The notes under the pieces: model-generated
Told to the model about the DNA's origin: nothing
Database searches by the model: none
The model's input: the letters and a program-made list of their open reading frames with translations, nothing else
Assembly (NCBI GenBank): GCA_947442115.1
Contig: CANEVK010000107.1
Coordinates: 1 to 8,460 of the forward strand
Direction of reading: 5' to 3'
DNA: 8,460 nt
Source of the DNA: Bacteriovoracaceae bacterium
GTDB taxonomy: Bacteria > Bdellovibrionota > Bacteriovoracia > Bacteriovoracales > Bacteriovoracaceae
Translations under genes and position numbers: made by a program
Shown here: piece after piece, positions 1 to 5,732 of the stretch
Position numbering within the stretch: the stretch's first letter is position 1
Layout: the number at the start of each line of letters is the position of its first letter

Positions 1-743
1 CCACGGAAAACAACCGACTTGATATCCGCAATTGTTCCAATTGTATTCTTGGTCGCCATCTCTTCCAGTTCATATTCAGGTGGTAGAGCAGAAAGATCTG
101 GAAGATTAAACACTTCCAAAAACTCTTCAGTCGTCGCAAACAGTGAAGGACGTCCTACTTCTTCAGAGCGGCCAGCAATTTTCACTAAACGCTTGTCCAT
201 GAGAGCACGGATAATATGGCTTGAATCAACGCCACGAATTTTTTCAACTTCATTCTTTGAAACAGGTTGCTTGTAGGCAATGATCGCCAAAACTTCGAGA
301 GCTGTTGGCGTCAGAACGAGTGAATTGATCTTAAAAAGATTTTGCACGAACTTTGAATAAGTGGCTTTAGTACGAAATTGATACCCCTCAGCGACTTCCA
401 CCAAACGAATGCCATGGTGTTTTTCTTCATAGCCGGCCTGCAATTTTGAAAGGGACTCATGGGTCACGCGCAGAGGAAGTTCGGGATCGATTTGGGCCTT
501 AATTTTTTGAATTGAAATAGGCTTATCGGACATGAAAATAATCGTCTCGATAGCTCCACATAAAGTATCTGGATTCAGCCCTGTTCTGGCCTGCCAGAGC
601 ATATCTTCTTGCTCTTTCTCGTCAAAATGGCTGACTTCAAATGAAAAGTCTTCTGCTTTTGTCTCAACTTCCAAAGTCTCCGGCACGGCCACTTCTTCTT
701 TTGAAAGATCCCACTCATAATTAATGTCGTTCATTTGGTCCAT
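1..743 (-). CDS. scpB: Segregation and condensation protein ScpB (3' end beyond window)
   Basis: ScpB is the winged-helix (kite) subunit that binds the kleisin ScpA and, with SMC, forms the bacterial condensin that organises and segregates the chromosome in the cytoplasm. The frame is open from the ATG at 743 to the left edge, giving 247 complete codons with no stop, so the C-terminal tail is missing. The first winged helix starts near residue 57 (ETIIFMSDKPIS around 66-77). The second carries the family signature LEVLAIIAYKQPVSKNEVEKI, followed by IRGVDSSHIIRALM and GRSEEVGRPSLFATTEEFLE. An acidic N-terminal stretch of about 50 residues (17 Asp/Glu in the first 47) precedes the usual start of the fold. 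Met48 (codon 602-600) is a possible shorter start but has only a weak AAGAAG upstream. The chosen ATG has an AAGGG ribosome site overlapping the scpA stop, 10 bp upstream. It is the third gene of the protease-scpA-scpB operon. Confidence 0.95.
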   Translation of the reverse strand, partial: MDQMNDINYEWDLSKEEVAVPETLEVETKAEDFSFEVSHFDEKEQEDMLWQARTGLNPDTLCGAIETIIFMSDKPISIQKIKAQIDPELPLRVTHESLSKLQAGYEEKHHGIRLVEVAEGYQFRTKATYSKFVQNLFKINSLVLTPTALEVLAIIAYKQPVSKNEVEKIRGVDSSHIIRALMDKRLVKIAGRSEEVGRPSLFATTEEFLEVFNLPDLSALPPEYELEEMATKNTIGTIADIKSVVFR

Positions 744-753
744 GACACTTCCC

Positions 754-1590
754 TTATTGCATAGGAGCTTCTGCAGGTGCTGCAGGAGCCGCTTTAGTCG
801 CCTCGCCTTCTGGATCAAATCCATTGGCCGTTTCAGGATCAAAGGAATCTAAACTTTCCTTGACCTCGATGTAAATGGAGCCCTTATCATCATTCTGGAA
901 AATCTGTAATTTTTTCAGACGAGCAAGCTCTAAAAGCGAGATAAATGTAATAACTTTATCAATAATTCCTGTTTCATTTTCATCCAGGAGCTTATCAAAC
1001 TGAGTCGTCTCCCCTTTCTTGAGAAGAGTCTTTAAGCGAATAAGTTTTTCTTTAATCGATAAACGATCTCGCTTCACCACCGCATATTTTTTCTTCTCAC
1101 GACGGATAAGATCCATCATCGTTTCAGTTAACTGCTGTAAATCAATCGGAGTCAAAATCGAATTTTCAATCGCCTTACGGTCAATTTTTGGGTGAACAAA
1201 TATTTCATGACCTTTTTTCGGTAAGGCCCAAAGGCGGCTACCAATCCGCTGAAAACGCTCAAGTTCCTCAAGACGTTTAATCAGTTCCCCACGGGTTTGA
1301 ATCTCAAGACCCATTTCTCCCACAGTCATTTTAATCATGTTCTGATCTTGGGATTCATCAGCAATCGTCTGAGACTTAAGAAAGAGAAGAGTGGCGGCCA
1401 TAAACAGATATTCACCGGCCACATCAAAATTCAAATCCTGCATCTTTTGGAGGTAATCAAGATACTGGTTGGTGACCATGTTCAAATCAAGGTCTTGAAT
1501 ACGCAATTCTTCTTTCTGAATAAGATGAAGCAGAAGCGCTAGAGGCCCATCAAAGCGGTCGACTTTTACTAAGATTTCGTTTTCAGTCAT
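754..1590 (-). CDS. scpA: Segregation and condensation protein ScpA (kleisin)
   Basis: ScpA is the kleisin subunit that bridges the SMC dimer heads and recruits ScpB in bacterial condensin. The 278-residue protein opens with the family hallmark FDGPL (residues 13-17) followed by LLLHLIQKEELRIQDLDL, the SMC neck-binding N-terminal domain. A central helical region rich in charged residues is the ScpB-binding part, and a C-terminal winged-helix segment (IDKVITFISLLELARLKKLQ) leads into beta strands (GSIYIEV). The protein ends in a low-complexity Ala/Pro tail of about 15 residues that is not part of the fold. The start is well supported: GGAGG at 1601-1597 lies 6 bp upstream of the ATG, inside the end of the upstream protease gene, and the ATG overlaps that gene's TGA (ATGA), so translation is probably coupled. 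The length is normal for the family. Confidence 0.97.
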   Translation of the reverse strand: MTENEILVKVDRFDGPLALLLHLIQKEELRIQDLDLNMVTNQYLDYLQKMQDLNFDVAGEYLFMAATLLFLKSQTIADESQDQNMIKMTVGEMGLEIQTRGELIKRLEELERFQRIGSRLWALPKKGHEIFVHPKIDRKAIENSILTPIDLQQLTETMMDLIRREKKKYAVVKRDRLSIKEKLIRLKTLLKKGETTQFDKLLDENETGIIDKVITFISLLELARLKKLQIFQNDDKGSIYIEVKESLDSFDPETANGFDPEGEATKAAPAAPAEAPMQ

Positions 1591-2273
1591 CCAATGCCTC
1601 CAAATAAACCTACAAAACTAAACATAAGATAATTCGCAAGAACTTGGGCCGGAACGAGAAGATACCCCAAAGTATGGATTCCCATGAAACTTAAAAGCAT
1701 AACGAGTAAAAATATCATAGGAGTATAGCGAGCAAAATTTTCATACTTATAGAGTGCAGTCCCCTTGAGAAACGAAGAAACCATTTTAGAGCCATCTAAA
1801 GGCGGCAGGGGAATTAAATTAAAAAAGGCTAGGATAAAATTAATGAAGACGGAGTATCTCAACATGCGGATAAAAATTGAATAATATTCCCAATCGGTTG
1901 AAGTTTGAGTGGCAATAAGCCCTAATAAAAGAGCTGAAATTGTTCCTAAAATTAAATTTGAGAGTGGGCCAGCAAAACTCACCCAGAAAATTCCACTTCT
2001 AAGATTTTTAAAATTTCTAATTTCAATCGGAACAGGTCGCGCCCATCCAATCATCGCAAAATTAGTAAAAGCGGCCAGCAGAGGAAAAAAGATAGTTCCC
2101 CAAGGATCATAGTGAGCAGCAGGATTAAGTGTGAGACGCCCTTGATTTTTAGCTGTGGGATCTCCAAACTTATTGGCCATCCAAGCATGGGCCGCTTCAT
2201 GGACCACAATCGCTAGTAAAAACCCAGGTAATGACTGGGCAATATTAAACAGGATCGAATTTAAATCGTTCAT
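1587..2273 (-). CDS. M50 / site-2 protease family intramembrane metalloprotease
   Basis: A 228-residue polytopic membrane protein of peptidase family M50, the compact class without PDZ or CBS domains. The zinc motif HEAAH lies in the first membrane helix (His25, Glu26, His29; Glu26 is the expected general base). The distal ligand motif NLIPLPPLDG supplies Asp160. Between them are the conserved GRLTLNP-like segment (about 45-51) and SFAGPLSN (about 99-106). Hydrophobic segments near 8-32, 95-121, 133-155 and 183-205 fit an integral inner-membrane protein. All catalytic residues are present, so an active protease is expected; the substrate is unknown. An in-frame TGA lies five codons upstream of the ATG, and the intervening codons include no alternative start, so this ATG is the only credible one. 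Its ribosome site (AAAAGAG) is weak and close. It heads the operon with scpA and scpB. Small M50 proteases next to scpAB are common in bacteria, but no functional link is established. Confidence 0.93.
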   Translation of the reverse strand: MNDLNSILFNIAQSLPGFLLAIVVHEAAHAWMANKFGDPTAKNQGRLTLNPAAHYDPWGTIFFPLLAAFTNFAMIGWARPVPIEIRNFKNLRSGIFWVSFAGPLSNLILGTISALLLGLIATQTSTDWEYYSIFIRMLRYSVFINFILAFFNLIPLPPLDGSKMVSSFLKGTALYKYENFARYTPMIFLLVMLLSFMGIHTLGYLLVPAQVLANYLMFSFVGLFGGIG

Positions 2274-2301
2274 GCTCTTTTCATATCAAAGACAGCGATA
2301 T

Positions 2302-2337
2302 GACGCAATTTATAAGTTGACCTTAATTGTCAGTTAC
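2302..2337 (-). promoter_or_regulatory. Possible sigma-70-type promoter for the M50-scpA-scpB operon
   Basis: On the minus strand TATAAA (2314-2309) is a good -10. Seventeen bases upstream, GTAACT (2337-2332) is only a 3/6 match to TTGACA. The predicted start near 2302 gives a leader of about 29 nt. The weak -35 makes this a tentative call; the site is the best seen in the 134-bp divergent gap. Confidence 0.3.
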
Positions 2338-2372
2338 GCAAGGCAAAGTCCTTAAAAATTCAAAGCTCTCTT

Positions 2373-2401
2373 TGGACAATTTTAATCAACTGGCCGATAA
2401 T
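2373..2401 (+). promoter_or_regulatory. Sigma-70-type promoter for the Nudix/outer-membrane protein operon
   Basis: TGGACA (2373-2378; 5/6 to TTGACA) and GATAAT (2396-2401; 5/6 to TATAAT) are separated by exactly 17 bp. Counting seven bases on from the -10 places transcription start at 2408, the A of the downstream ATG, implying a leaderless transcript. The lack of a Shine-Dalgarno sequence before that ATG is consistent with this. The promoter match is direct; the leaderless reading is inference. Confidence 0.55.
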
Positions 2402-2407
2402 AAAAGA

Positions 2408-2854
2408 ATGGAACAAAAGACTAAAAAAGCCCAAGTTGTTCTGGCCGCTATTGACGAGGTCAGTCAAAACTTTAAATTCTTGCTTTTGCAGACTAACGAG
2501 CGTCGAGGCAAGTTCTGGCAAAACGTCACGGGCAAAGTAGAAGCCGAAGAAACTTTTGAGGAAGGTGGCCTGAGAGAAGCGATAGAAGAAACTCAGCTCG
2601 ATCTTGAATCAATTGTTGATCTCGTTGACTTAGGCCTTGAATATAAATTTACTGACCAACATGGACGCAAGGTTCAAGAAAAATGTTTTCTCATCATTCT
2701 AGATAAAACTTGGAAAGTTAAAATTGATCCAAAAGAGCATGTGGATTTAAAATGGATTTCTCCCTCTGAAATTCAAGATGGGATTGTGAAATACCAATCC
2801 AATTTAGAAACTCTTCAGAAGGCTAAACTCATTCTCAGGCACTGGGGTATTTGA
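2408..2854 (+). CDS. Nudix hydrolase, NudB-like (dihydroneopterin triphosphate diphosphatase type)
   Basis: A 148-residue Nudix hydrolase, the class that cleaves nucleoside-diphosphate-X bonds with divalent metal. The box GX5EX7REUXEEXGU is present as Gly42, Glu48, Arg56, Glu57, Glu60 and Glu61. The usual Gly before the final hydrophobic residue is Gln63. E. coli NudB also departs from consensus there, and the surrounding FWQNVTGKVEAEET and EHVDLKWISP strongly recall its FWQSVTGSVEEGET and EHLAYKWL. NudB removes pyrophosphate from dihydroneopterin triphosphate in folate synthesis. That substrate is inference here; another nucleotide is possible. A TTG at 2327 would add 27 residues, but these lie outside the Nudix fold and before a good promoter, so the ATG is preferred. 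There is no ribosome-binding site upstream. The stop overlaps the next start (TGATG). Confidence 0.85.
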   Translation: MEQKTKKAQVVLAAIDEVSQNFKFLLLQTNERRGKFWQNVTGKVEAEETFEEGGLREAIEETQLDLESIVDLVDLGLEYKFTDQHGRKVQEKCFLIILDKTWKVKIDPKEHVDLKWISPSEIQDGIVKYQSNLETLQKAKLILRHWGI

Positions 2855-3864
2855 TGTGGTGGCTTCTCTTCATTCCACTTTTTACTCAAGCTCAGGAAGA
2901 AGCAGAATTAAATGAATTACGTGAGCTTGAGAAAAAGATTAAAACCACCGTTGATACATCATACTCAAGTGATGAATTTAAAAAACCATCTTCGCTTCGC
3001 TATAGTCATCCCTACAAAAAAGTAACTTTGAAACAAATTCTTCAAAGTGGCACAGAACATGGACATGTCAAGGCCGGAACAACTCTATTAAGAATCAAAG
3101 ATAATCATCCTGTTGAACTGACAGAATCTTTTTATGGAAAGTTCTATAAACTCCAGGATGACATGGGTTATCGCTATATTGAAAATAATAATGGTGATTG
3201 TGAATTCAAAATGAAGACTGAGCACTATGATAGCATTGAGCTCGAGCTTGCCCTTTATGAGCCACCTACGAAGTATACGCCGGCCCCAAAAAACAAATTA
3301 CAAAAAGAATTTGATCGGTCTCTCAATTGGCGTCCTGAGGCTTCATTCCTCGCTGGAATTGTTCAAGGCAATTACATGGTCGACCTTTTTAATGACCAAA
3401 AAGCGCAAACAGGTCTTACCACCAATTATGGTTTTCAAATTGATGCCAACTGGAAAATGCCCATCAAACCTGGATTGGCTTTTCAATATGAAAAATCTAA
3501 CTACAACCTTAAAGGTGGTGGAAAAATAGAGTACTCATCCTTCTCTTTTGGGCCACAATTTAAGACTAAAGATTTTGATTTCTTGGGTTATGAAATAAGA
3601 TTTAAGACGCAACTTCGAGCTGGCCCTTTTGCCAGGGCAAATGCCAGAACTCAGAATGGAAATATTGCTTTTAATTTTAACTCAACTGATCTTCTTTTCA
3701 ACATAGAACATCCCACTAAAAACAGTTGGGGACAATTTGCCTTTGGTCTTTTTTATGGGGCCCAGTGGTTAAGCATGAAAAACCAGCCAGAAATTATTAG
3801 TGTCAAAGCCTCAAATGAAATCAATAAAAGTTTTGGCTTCACTCTCGCCCAGGTGTTTGAATGA
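2854..3864 (+). CDS. Unrecognised exported protein, predicted outer-membrane beta-barrel
   Basis: Not recognised as a named family. From the ATG at 2854 it has 336 residues; a TTG one codon earlier is also possible. It opens with a very short hydrophobic stretch (MWWLLFIPLF) ending TQA-Q, a plausible signal peptide cleaved after about residue 13, although it lacks the usual basic N-terminus. A charged, probably helical segment follows (about 15-32). Residues about 50-145 look like a mixed beta periplasmic domain. From about residue 160 to the end there are repeated alternating aromatic/polar strands (GLAFQYEKSNYN, YSSFSFGPQF, GQFAFGLFYGAQW, KSFGFTLAQVF) with glycine-rich turns, the pattern of an outer-membrane barrel. 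It overlaps the Nudix stop by one base and the next gene by four, so all three are probably co-translated. Function unknown; barrel assignment is from strand pattern only. Confidence 0.8.
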   Translation: MWWLLFIPLFTQAQEEAELNELRELEKKIKTTVDTSYSSDEFKKPSSLRYSHPYKKVTLKQILQSGTEHGHVKAGTTLLRIKDNHPVELTESFYGKFYKLQDDMGYRYIENNNGDCEFKMKTEHYDSIELELALYEPPTKYTPAPKNKLQKEFDRSLNWRPEASFLAGIVQGNYMVDLFNDQKAQTGLTTNYGFQIDANWKMPIKPGLAFQYEKSNYNLKGGGKIEYSSFSFGPQFKTKDFDFLGYEIRFKTQLRAGPFARANARTQNGNIAFNFNSTDLLFNIEHPTKNSWGQFAFGLFYGAQWLSMKNQPEIISVKASNEINKSFGFTLAQVFE

Positions 3865-4931
3865 AGATTTTAATTTTTTTATTAATATCTTTAGCTCCTC
3901 AAGCTTTGGCGTTGGATGCAGTGGTCACTGTTTTAGAAAGTCCCCTCTTGAGCGAACCAAGATTAGATTCTCAAGTCGTGCAGTATCTTCGTAAGGGCCA
4001 GGTGATAAAGGTTCATCCTTCTGTTCATAATTCCACGACCTATGACCATATGGCACCGGATCCAAAAAAGTTTCAAGAAATTTCTAGGCCGAGTGAAGAT
4101 CCTTTATTTAAAGGAGAACAGGTCCAGGCCAGTCTTGAAGATGAATTTATTCCGACACTGGATCGACAAGGCAATAAAGTTTATGTGATCCGCCAGCATC
4201 TCTATTTTTATTTTAATGACAGCAAAGAGCTCGAGCAAAATATTTCTCACCATGATCCAACCGACTATCGCCTAGAAGAGTCCTTGCCCAAAAACTACCC
4301 TATTTTCACACCATCAGGTTACCGAGGACTCATCACTGTAGGACTTACTCAACCCTATACTGAGAGTTATCCCTATTTAAGCAACGCTAAGGCCAAGGGT
4401 TACAGTGCACCCATGGATTTTAATTTTACCTACCTCAGACAAGCTCCTGATGATAAAGCAGAGCGCTTCTATATAGGGGGAAGCTTAGGCATTAGAATGT
4501 TCACTAATACCTACTCTCTTTTTAATAATGTTGAAGCTCAAGAAGAGGGCATAAAAATTGGTTTAGGCCCAACGGCATCCTATGATGCTTACAAGGGCGT
4601 AAAAAATAGACTTAATTTTTATGGAACAATTCAAGTCAACTTTTTTAACCAAATGAACATTTCTCAATCTCAGGGATCGATTGAAGAAAGTAGAAATTAT
4701 CGCGCTATAAATCTTACCCCTCGCTTAGGGTTACAGTACCACCGCAAAAGCGTTCTAGAGGAGATAGACTTCGTTTTAGGCACATTCTACGAGATAGAAC
4801 CGGCAACAACTTACCGGTCCAATTCTGCCGCCAATCAAGGCACTTGGTGGCGCAGTAGGGGCAGTGATAAATTTAGAACAAGAGCATCATTTTCGTTGGC
4901 CGGTTACATAGGTTTTCAAACAGCCTACTAA
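3861..4931 (+). CDS. Unrecognised exported protein, predicted SH3-like domain plus outer-membrane barrel
   Basis: Not recognised as a named family. The 356 residues begin with a classical signal peptide (MKILIFLLISLAPQALA, probable cleavage after ALA near residue 17). Residues about 19-53 (AVVTVLESPLLSEP, SQVVQYLRKGQVIKVHP) and about 97-122 (IPTLDRQGNKVYVIRQHLYFY) resemble a bacterial SH3-like domain, split by a polar insertion. The rest is rich in alternating strands with aromatic girdles and glycines (FYIGGSLGIRMF, RLNFYGTIQVNFF, LTPRLGLQYH), ending in FSLAGYIGFQTAY. A terminal aromatic residue on the last strand is the usual BamA recognition signal, supporting an outer-membrane barrel. The ATG overlaps the previous stop (ATGA). 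Its architecture parallels the upstream protein, so the two may be paralogues or partners; that is inference. It is the last gene of its operon. Confidence 0.82.
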   Translation: MKILIFLLISLAPQALALDAVVTVLESPLLSEPRLDSQVVQYLRKGQVIKVHPSVHNSTTYDHMAPDPKKFQEISRPSEDPLFKGEQVQASLEDEFIPTLDRQGNKVYVIRQHLYFYFNDSKELEQNISHHDPTDYRLEESLPKNYPIFTPSGYRGLITVGLTQPYTESYPYLSNAKAKGYSAPMDFNFTYLRQAPDDKAERFYIGGSLGIRMFTNTYSLFNNVEAQEEGIKIGLGPTASYDAYKGVKNRLNFYGTIQVNFFNQMNISQSQGSIEESRNYRAINLTPRLGLQYHRKSVLEEIDFVLGTFYEIEPATTYRSNSAANQGTWWRSRGSDKFRTRASFSLAGYIGFQTAY

Positions 4932-4942
4932 TTTAGTCCGAG

Positions 4943-4972
4943 ATATTGTAAAATTTTTTTTCAATATTTTTT
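4943..4972 (+). terminator. Weak intrinsic terminator candidate after the barrel genes
   Basis: A 6-bp AT-rich inverted repeat (ATATTG at 4943-4948 with CAATAT at 4962-4967) around a 13-nt loop runs into TTTTTT (4967-4972). The stem has one G-C pair, so it would be a poor terminator alone. Its position, 11 bp after the stop and just before a new promoter, is what supports it. Confidence 0.35.
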
Positions 4973-4981
4973 AAAAGTGAC

Positions 4982-5008
4982 TAAAGTTCGTACACCAGAC
5001 TCCGATGA
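4982..5008 (+). promoter_or_regulatory. Sigma-28 (FliA)-type flagellar promoter
   Basis: TAAAGTTC (4982-4989; 7/8 to TAAAGTTT), an 11-bp spacer, then TCCGATGA (5001-5008; 6/8 to GCCGATAA, with the core CCGAT intact). Spacing and both boxes match the classical late-flagellar sigma-28 consensus. Predicted start is near 5014-5016, giving a leader of about 50 nt with a stem-loop and a good ribosome site. It is the first promoter upstream of the 86- and 61-residue proteins, placing them in the late flagellar regulon. Confidence 0.75.
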
Positions 5009-5020
5009 GAAGGTCAAATC

Positions 5021-5039
5021 GATTCACAGGAAGTGAATC
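5021..5039 (+). promoter_or_regulatory. Perfect 7-bp stem-loop in the leader of the 86-residue gene
   Basis: GATTCAC (5021-5027) pairs perfectly with GTGAATC (5033-5039) around the loop AGGAA. It lies a few bases after the predicted transcription start and 16 nt before the GGAGGG ribosome site (5055-5060). A GGA exposed in a small loop closed by a C-G pair resembles the shape of CsrA/RsmA RNA sites. As DNA, the same symmetry could be an operator. The structure is direct; either role is inference. Confidence 0.55.
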
Positions 5040-5066
5040 TTTGAAAAAAACCATGGAGGGATTTTT

Positions 5067-5327
5067 ATGACAACTGCTACTAAAAACAATTCAACAACCA
5101 ACAACAACACAAAAAAAATCAAAAACGAAGTGAAAGATGTTCTCTTTCAAAAAATCGGTAACACTTGGTTTATTTTTTCTGAAGTAAACAATGAAGTTGT
5201 CTACTCTGTGATGCCTCAAGGCATGGATCCAAAAGAAACTAAACTTGAGCTTTATGAAATCATCGAAGAGCACATGACGAAAGTTGCCTCTCATAAGCGT
5301 CGTAGTCCAGAAGCATCAGTCGCTTAA
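5067..5327 (+). CDS. Unrecognised 86-residue protein under a flagellar promoter
   Basis: Family not recognised. The first 17 residues are low complexity, with 11 Asn or Thr, and are probably disordered. The folded part is about residues 22-75: predicted strands DVLFQKIGNTWFIFSEV and NEVVYSVMP, then a helix KLELYEIIEEHMTKVA. A basic, polar tail (HKRRSPEASVA) follows. There is no signal peptide or membrane segment, so it is probably cytosolic. The start is secure: GGAGGG at 5055-5060, 6 nt before the ATG, about 50 nt from a strong sigma-28-type promoter. The 61-residue gene follows after one base, and flagellin lies downstream. The context suggests a role late in flagellum assembly or in motility/chemotaxis, such as a chaperone, regulator or motor accessory protein, but nothing in the sequence decides between these. 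Confidence 0.85.
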   Translation: MTTATKNNSTTNNNTKKIKNEVKDVLFQKIGNTWFIFSEVNNEVVYSVMPQGMDPKETKLELYEIIEEHMTKVASHKRRSPEASVA

Positions 5328-5328
5328 T

Positions 5329-5514
5329 ATGGGTGCACCGAAGCTCAAACCTTCAGAGCTAAAAAGTCTTTTTCCAGAGGAGAAAGATCATTCCCTTGAA
5401 AATAAAAAATTCATTGAGGCGCTTAAAAACCGTCTCAATGAAAAATTAAAAGATCCATTAATCGCTAAAAAAGCTGCTCTCATCCTTTCAGATTGGATAA
5501 ATAAAAGAAAATAA
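5329..5514 (+). CDS. Unrecognised 61-residue basic helical protein, co-transcribed with the 86-residue gene
   Basis: Family not recognised. The ATG lies one base after the upstream TAA (TAATATG) with no clear Shine-Dalgarno site, so translation is likely coupled. Proline-containing, extended N-terminal residues 1-20 (GAPKLKPSELKSLFPEE) are followed by two probable helices: about 22-40 (SLENKKFIEALKNRLNEKL) and about 43-58 (PLIAKKAALILSDWINK), with hydrophobic residues spaced for amphipathic packing and a net positive charge. Small size and sigma-28-type control call to mind FlgM-like anti-sigma factors, but no FlgM signature can be seen, so that is not proposed. The base composition matches the neighbours, and the close gene spacing argues it is a real gene. 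Confidence 0.75.
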   Translation: MGAPKLKPSELKSLFPEEKDHSLENKKFIEALKNRLNEKLKDPLIAKKAALILSDWINKRK

Positions 5515-5599
5515 TCCGACCCTCGCACTCAACCTTTCATGTTGTTTCAATCAGTTAAATTCAAAAAAAAATTATTTTTAAAATATGGAAAAAATTTCC

Positions 5600-5626
5600 T
5601 CAGGTTCTATTTCAGTCAACCGAAAT
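5600..5626 (+). promoter_or_regulatory. Sigma-28-like promoter candidate for flagellin
   Basis: TCAGGTTC (5600-5607; 5/8 to TAAAGTTT), an 11-bp spacer, and ACCGAAAT (5619-5626; 5/8 to GCCGATAA, keeping CCGA). Spacing is identical to the stronger site at 4982-5008, and the -35 boxes share T-A-GTTC positions. An A/T-rich run (about 5558-5597) lies directly upstream and could act as an UP-like element. Predicted start is near 5632-5634, giving a leader of about 125 nt. Matches are partial, but position before flagellin favours it. Confidence 0.5.
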
Positions 5627-5643
5627 GTTTGGTCAACAAAGCA

Positions 5644-5660
5644 ACTTTCATAGTGAAAGT
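5644..5660 (+). promoter_or_regulatory. Flagellin leader stem-loop 1
   Basis: ACTTTCA (5644-5650) and TGAAAGT (5654-5660) form a perfect 7-bp inverted repeat with a TAG loop, about 10 nt after the predicted flagellin transcription start. It may be a 5'-end mRNA-stabilising hairpin or, as DNA, an operator. Confidence 0.5.
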
Positions 5661-5675
5661 GCAAAAAAAACCAAA

Positions 5676-5689
5676 GGGCATGGTTGCCC
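5676..5689 (+). promoter_or_regulatory. Flagellin leader stem-loop 2
   Basis: GGGCA (5676-5680) pairs with TGCCC (5685-5689) around TGGT. It is G+C-rich within an AT-rich gap, so it should fold in RNA. No T-run follows, so it is not a terminator. Confidence 0.45.
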
Positions 5690-5692
5690 GGT

Positions 5693-5713
5693 AGTGGGAA
5701 TGAACACCCCACT
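5693..5713 (+). promoter_or_regulatory. Flagellin leader stem-loop 3
   Basis: AGTGGG (5693-5698) pairs with CCCACT (5708-5713) around a 9-nt loop. It ends 7 nt before the AAGGAGG at 5721, so it may keep that ribosome site open or set a landing site for a regulator. Confidence 0.45.
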
Positions 5714-5732
5714 TGTCAGCAAGGAGGTTTGT

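Noticed and set aside
19..276. Plus-strand open frame across the left end
   Set aside because: It lies antisense to scpB, whose family motifs are unambiguous on the minus strand; no ribosome site or recognisable protein.
2327..2407. 27-residue N-terminal extension of the Nudix protein from a TTG start
   Set aside because: The added residues lie outside the Nudix fold, no ribosome site precedes the TTG, and a good promoter sits inside the stretch.
5053..5070. Five-codon ORF (MEGFL) whose TGA overlaps the start of the 86-residue gene
   Set aside because: No Shine-Dalgarno sequence precedes its ATG (only an A-rich run), and its codons are simply the ribosome site of the downstream gene. Probably chance.
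5091..5294. Minus-strand open frame antisense to the 86-residue gene
   Set aside because: The plus-strand gene has a promoter, strong ribosome site and coupled neighbour; the antisense frame has none of these and reads as low-complexity hydrophobic sequence.
5329..5514. FlgM-like anti-sigma-28 factor
   Set aside because: Size, helices and context are suggestive, but it is much shorter than FlgM and no FlgM C-terminal sequence signature can be seen.
5530..5544. CAAC/GTTG hairpin followed by TTT as a terminator for the small-protein operon
   Set aside because: Only four base pairs with a 7-nt loop and three T residues; too weak to call. No convincing terminator is visible between 5515 and 5600.
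5615..5637. Direct repeat GTCAAC (5615-5620 and 5632-5637) flanking the flagellin -10 region
   Set aside because: Six-base repeats are common by chance; no third copy or known regulator site supports it.
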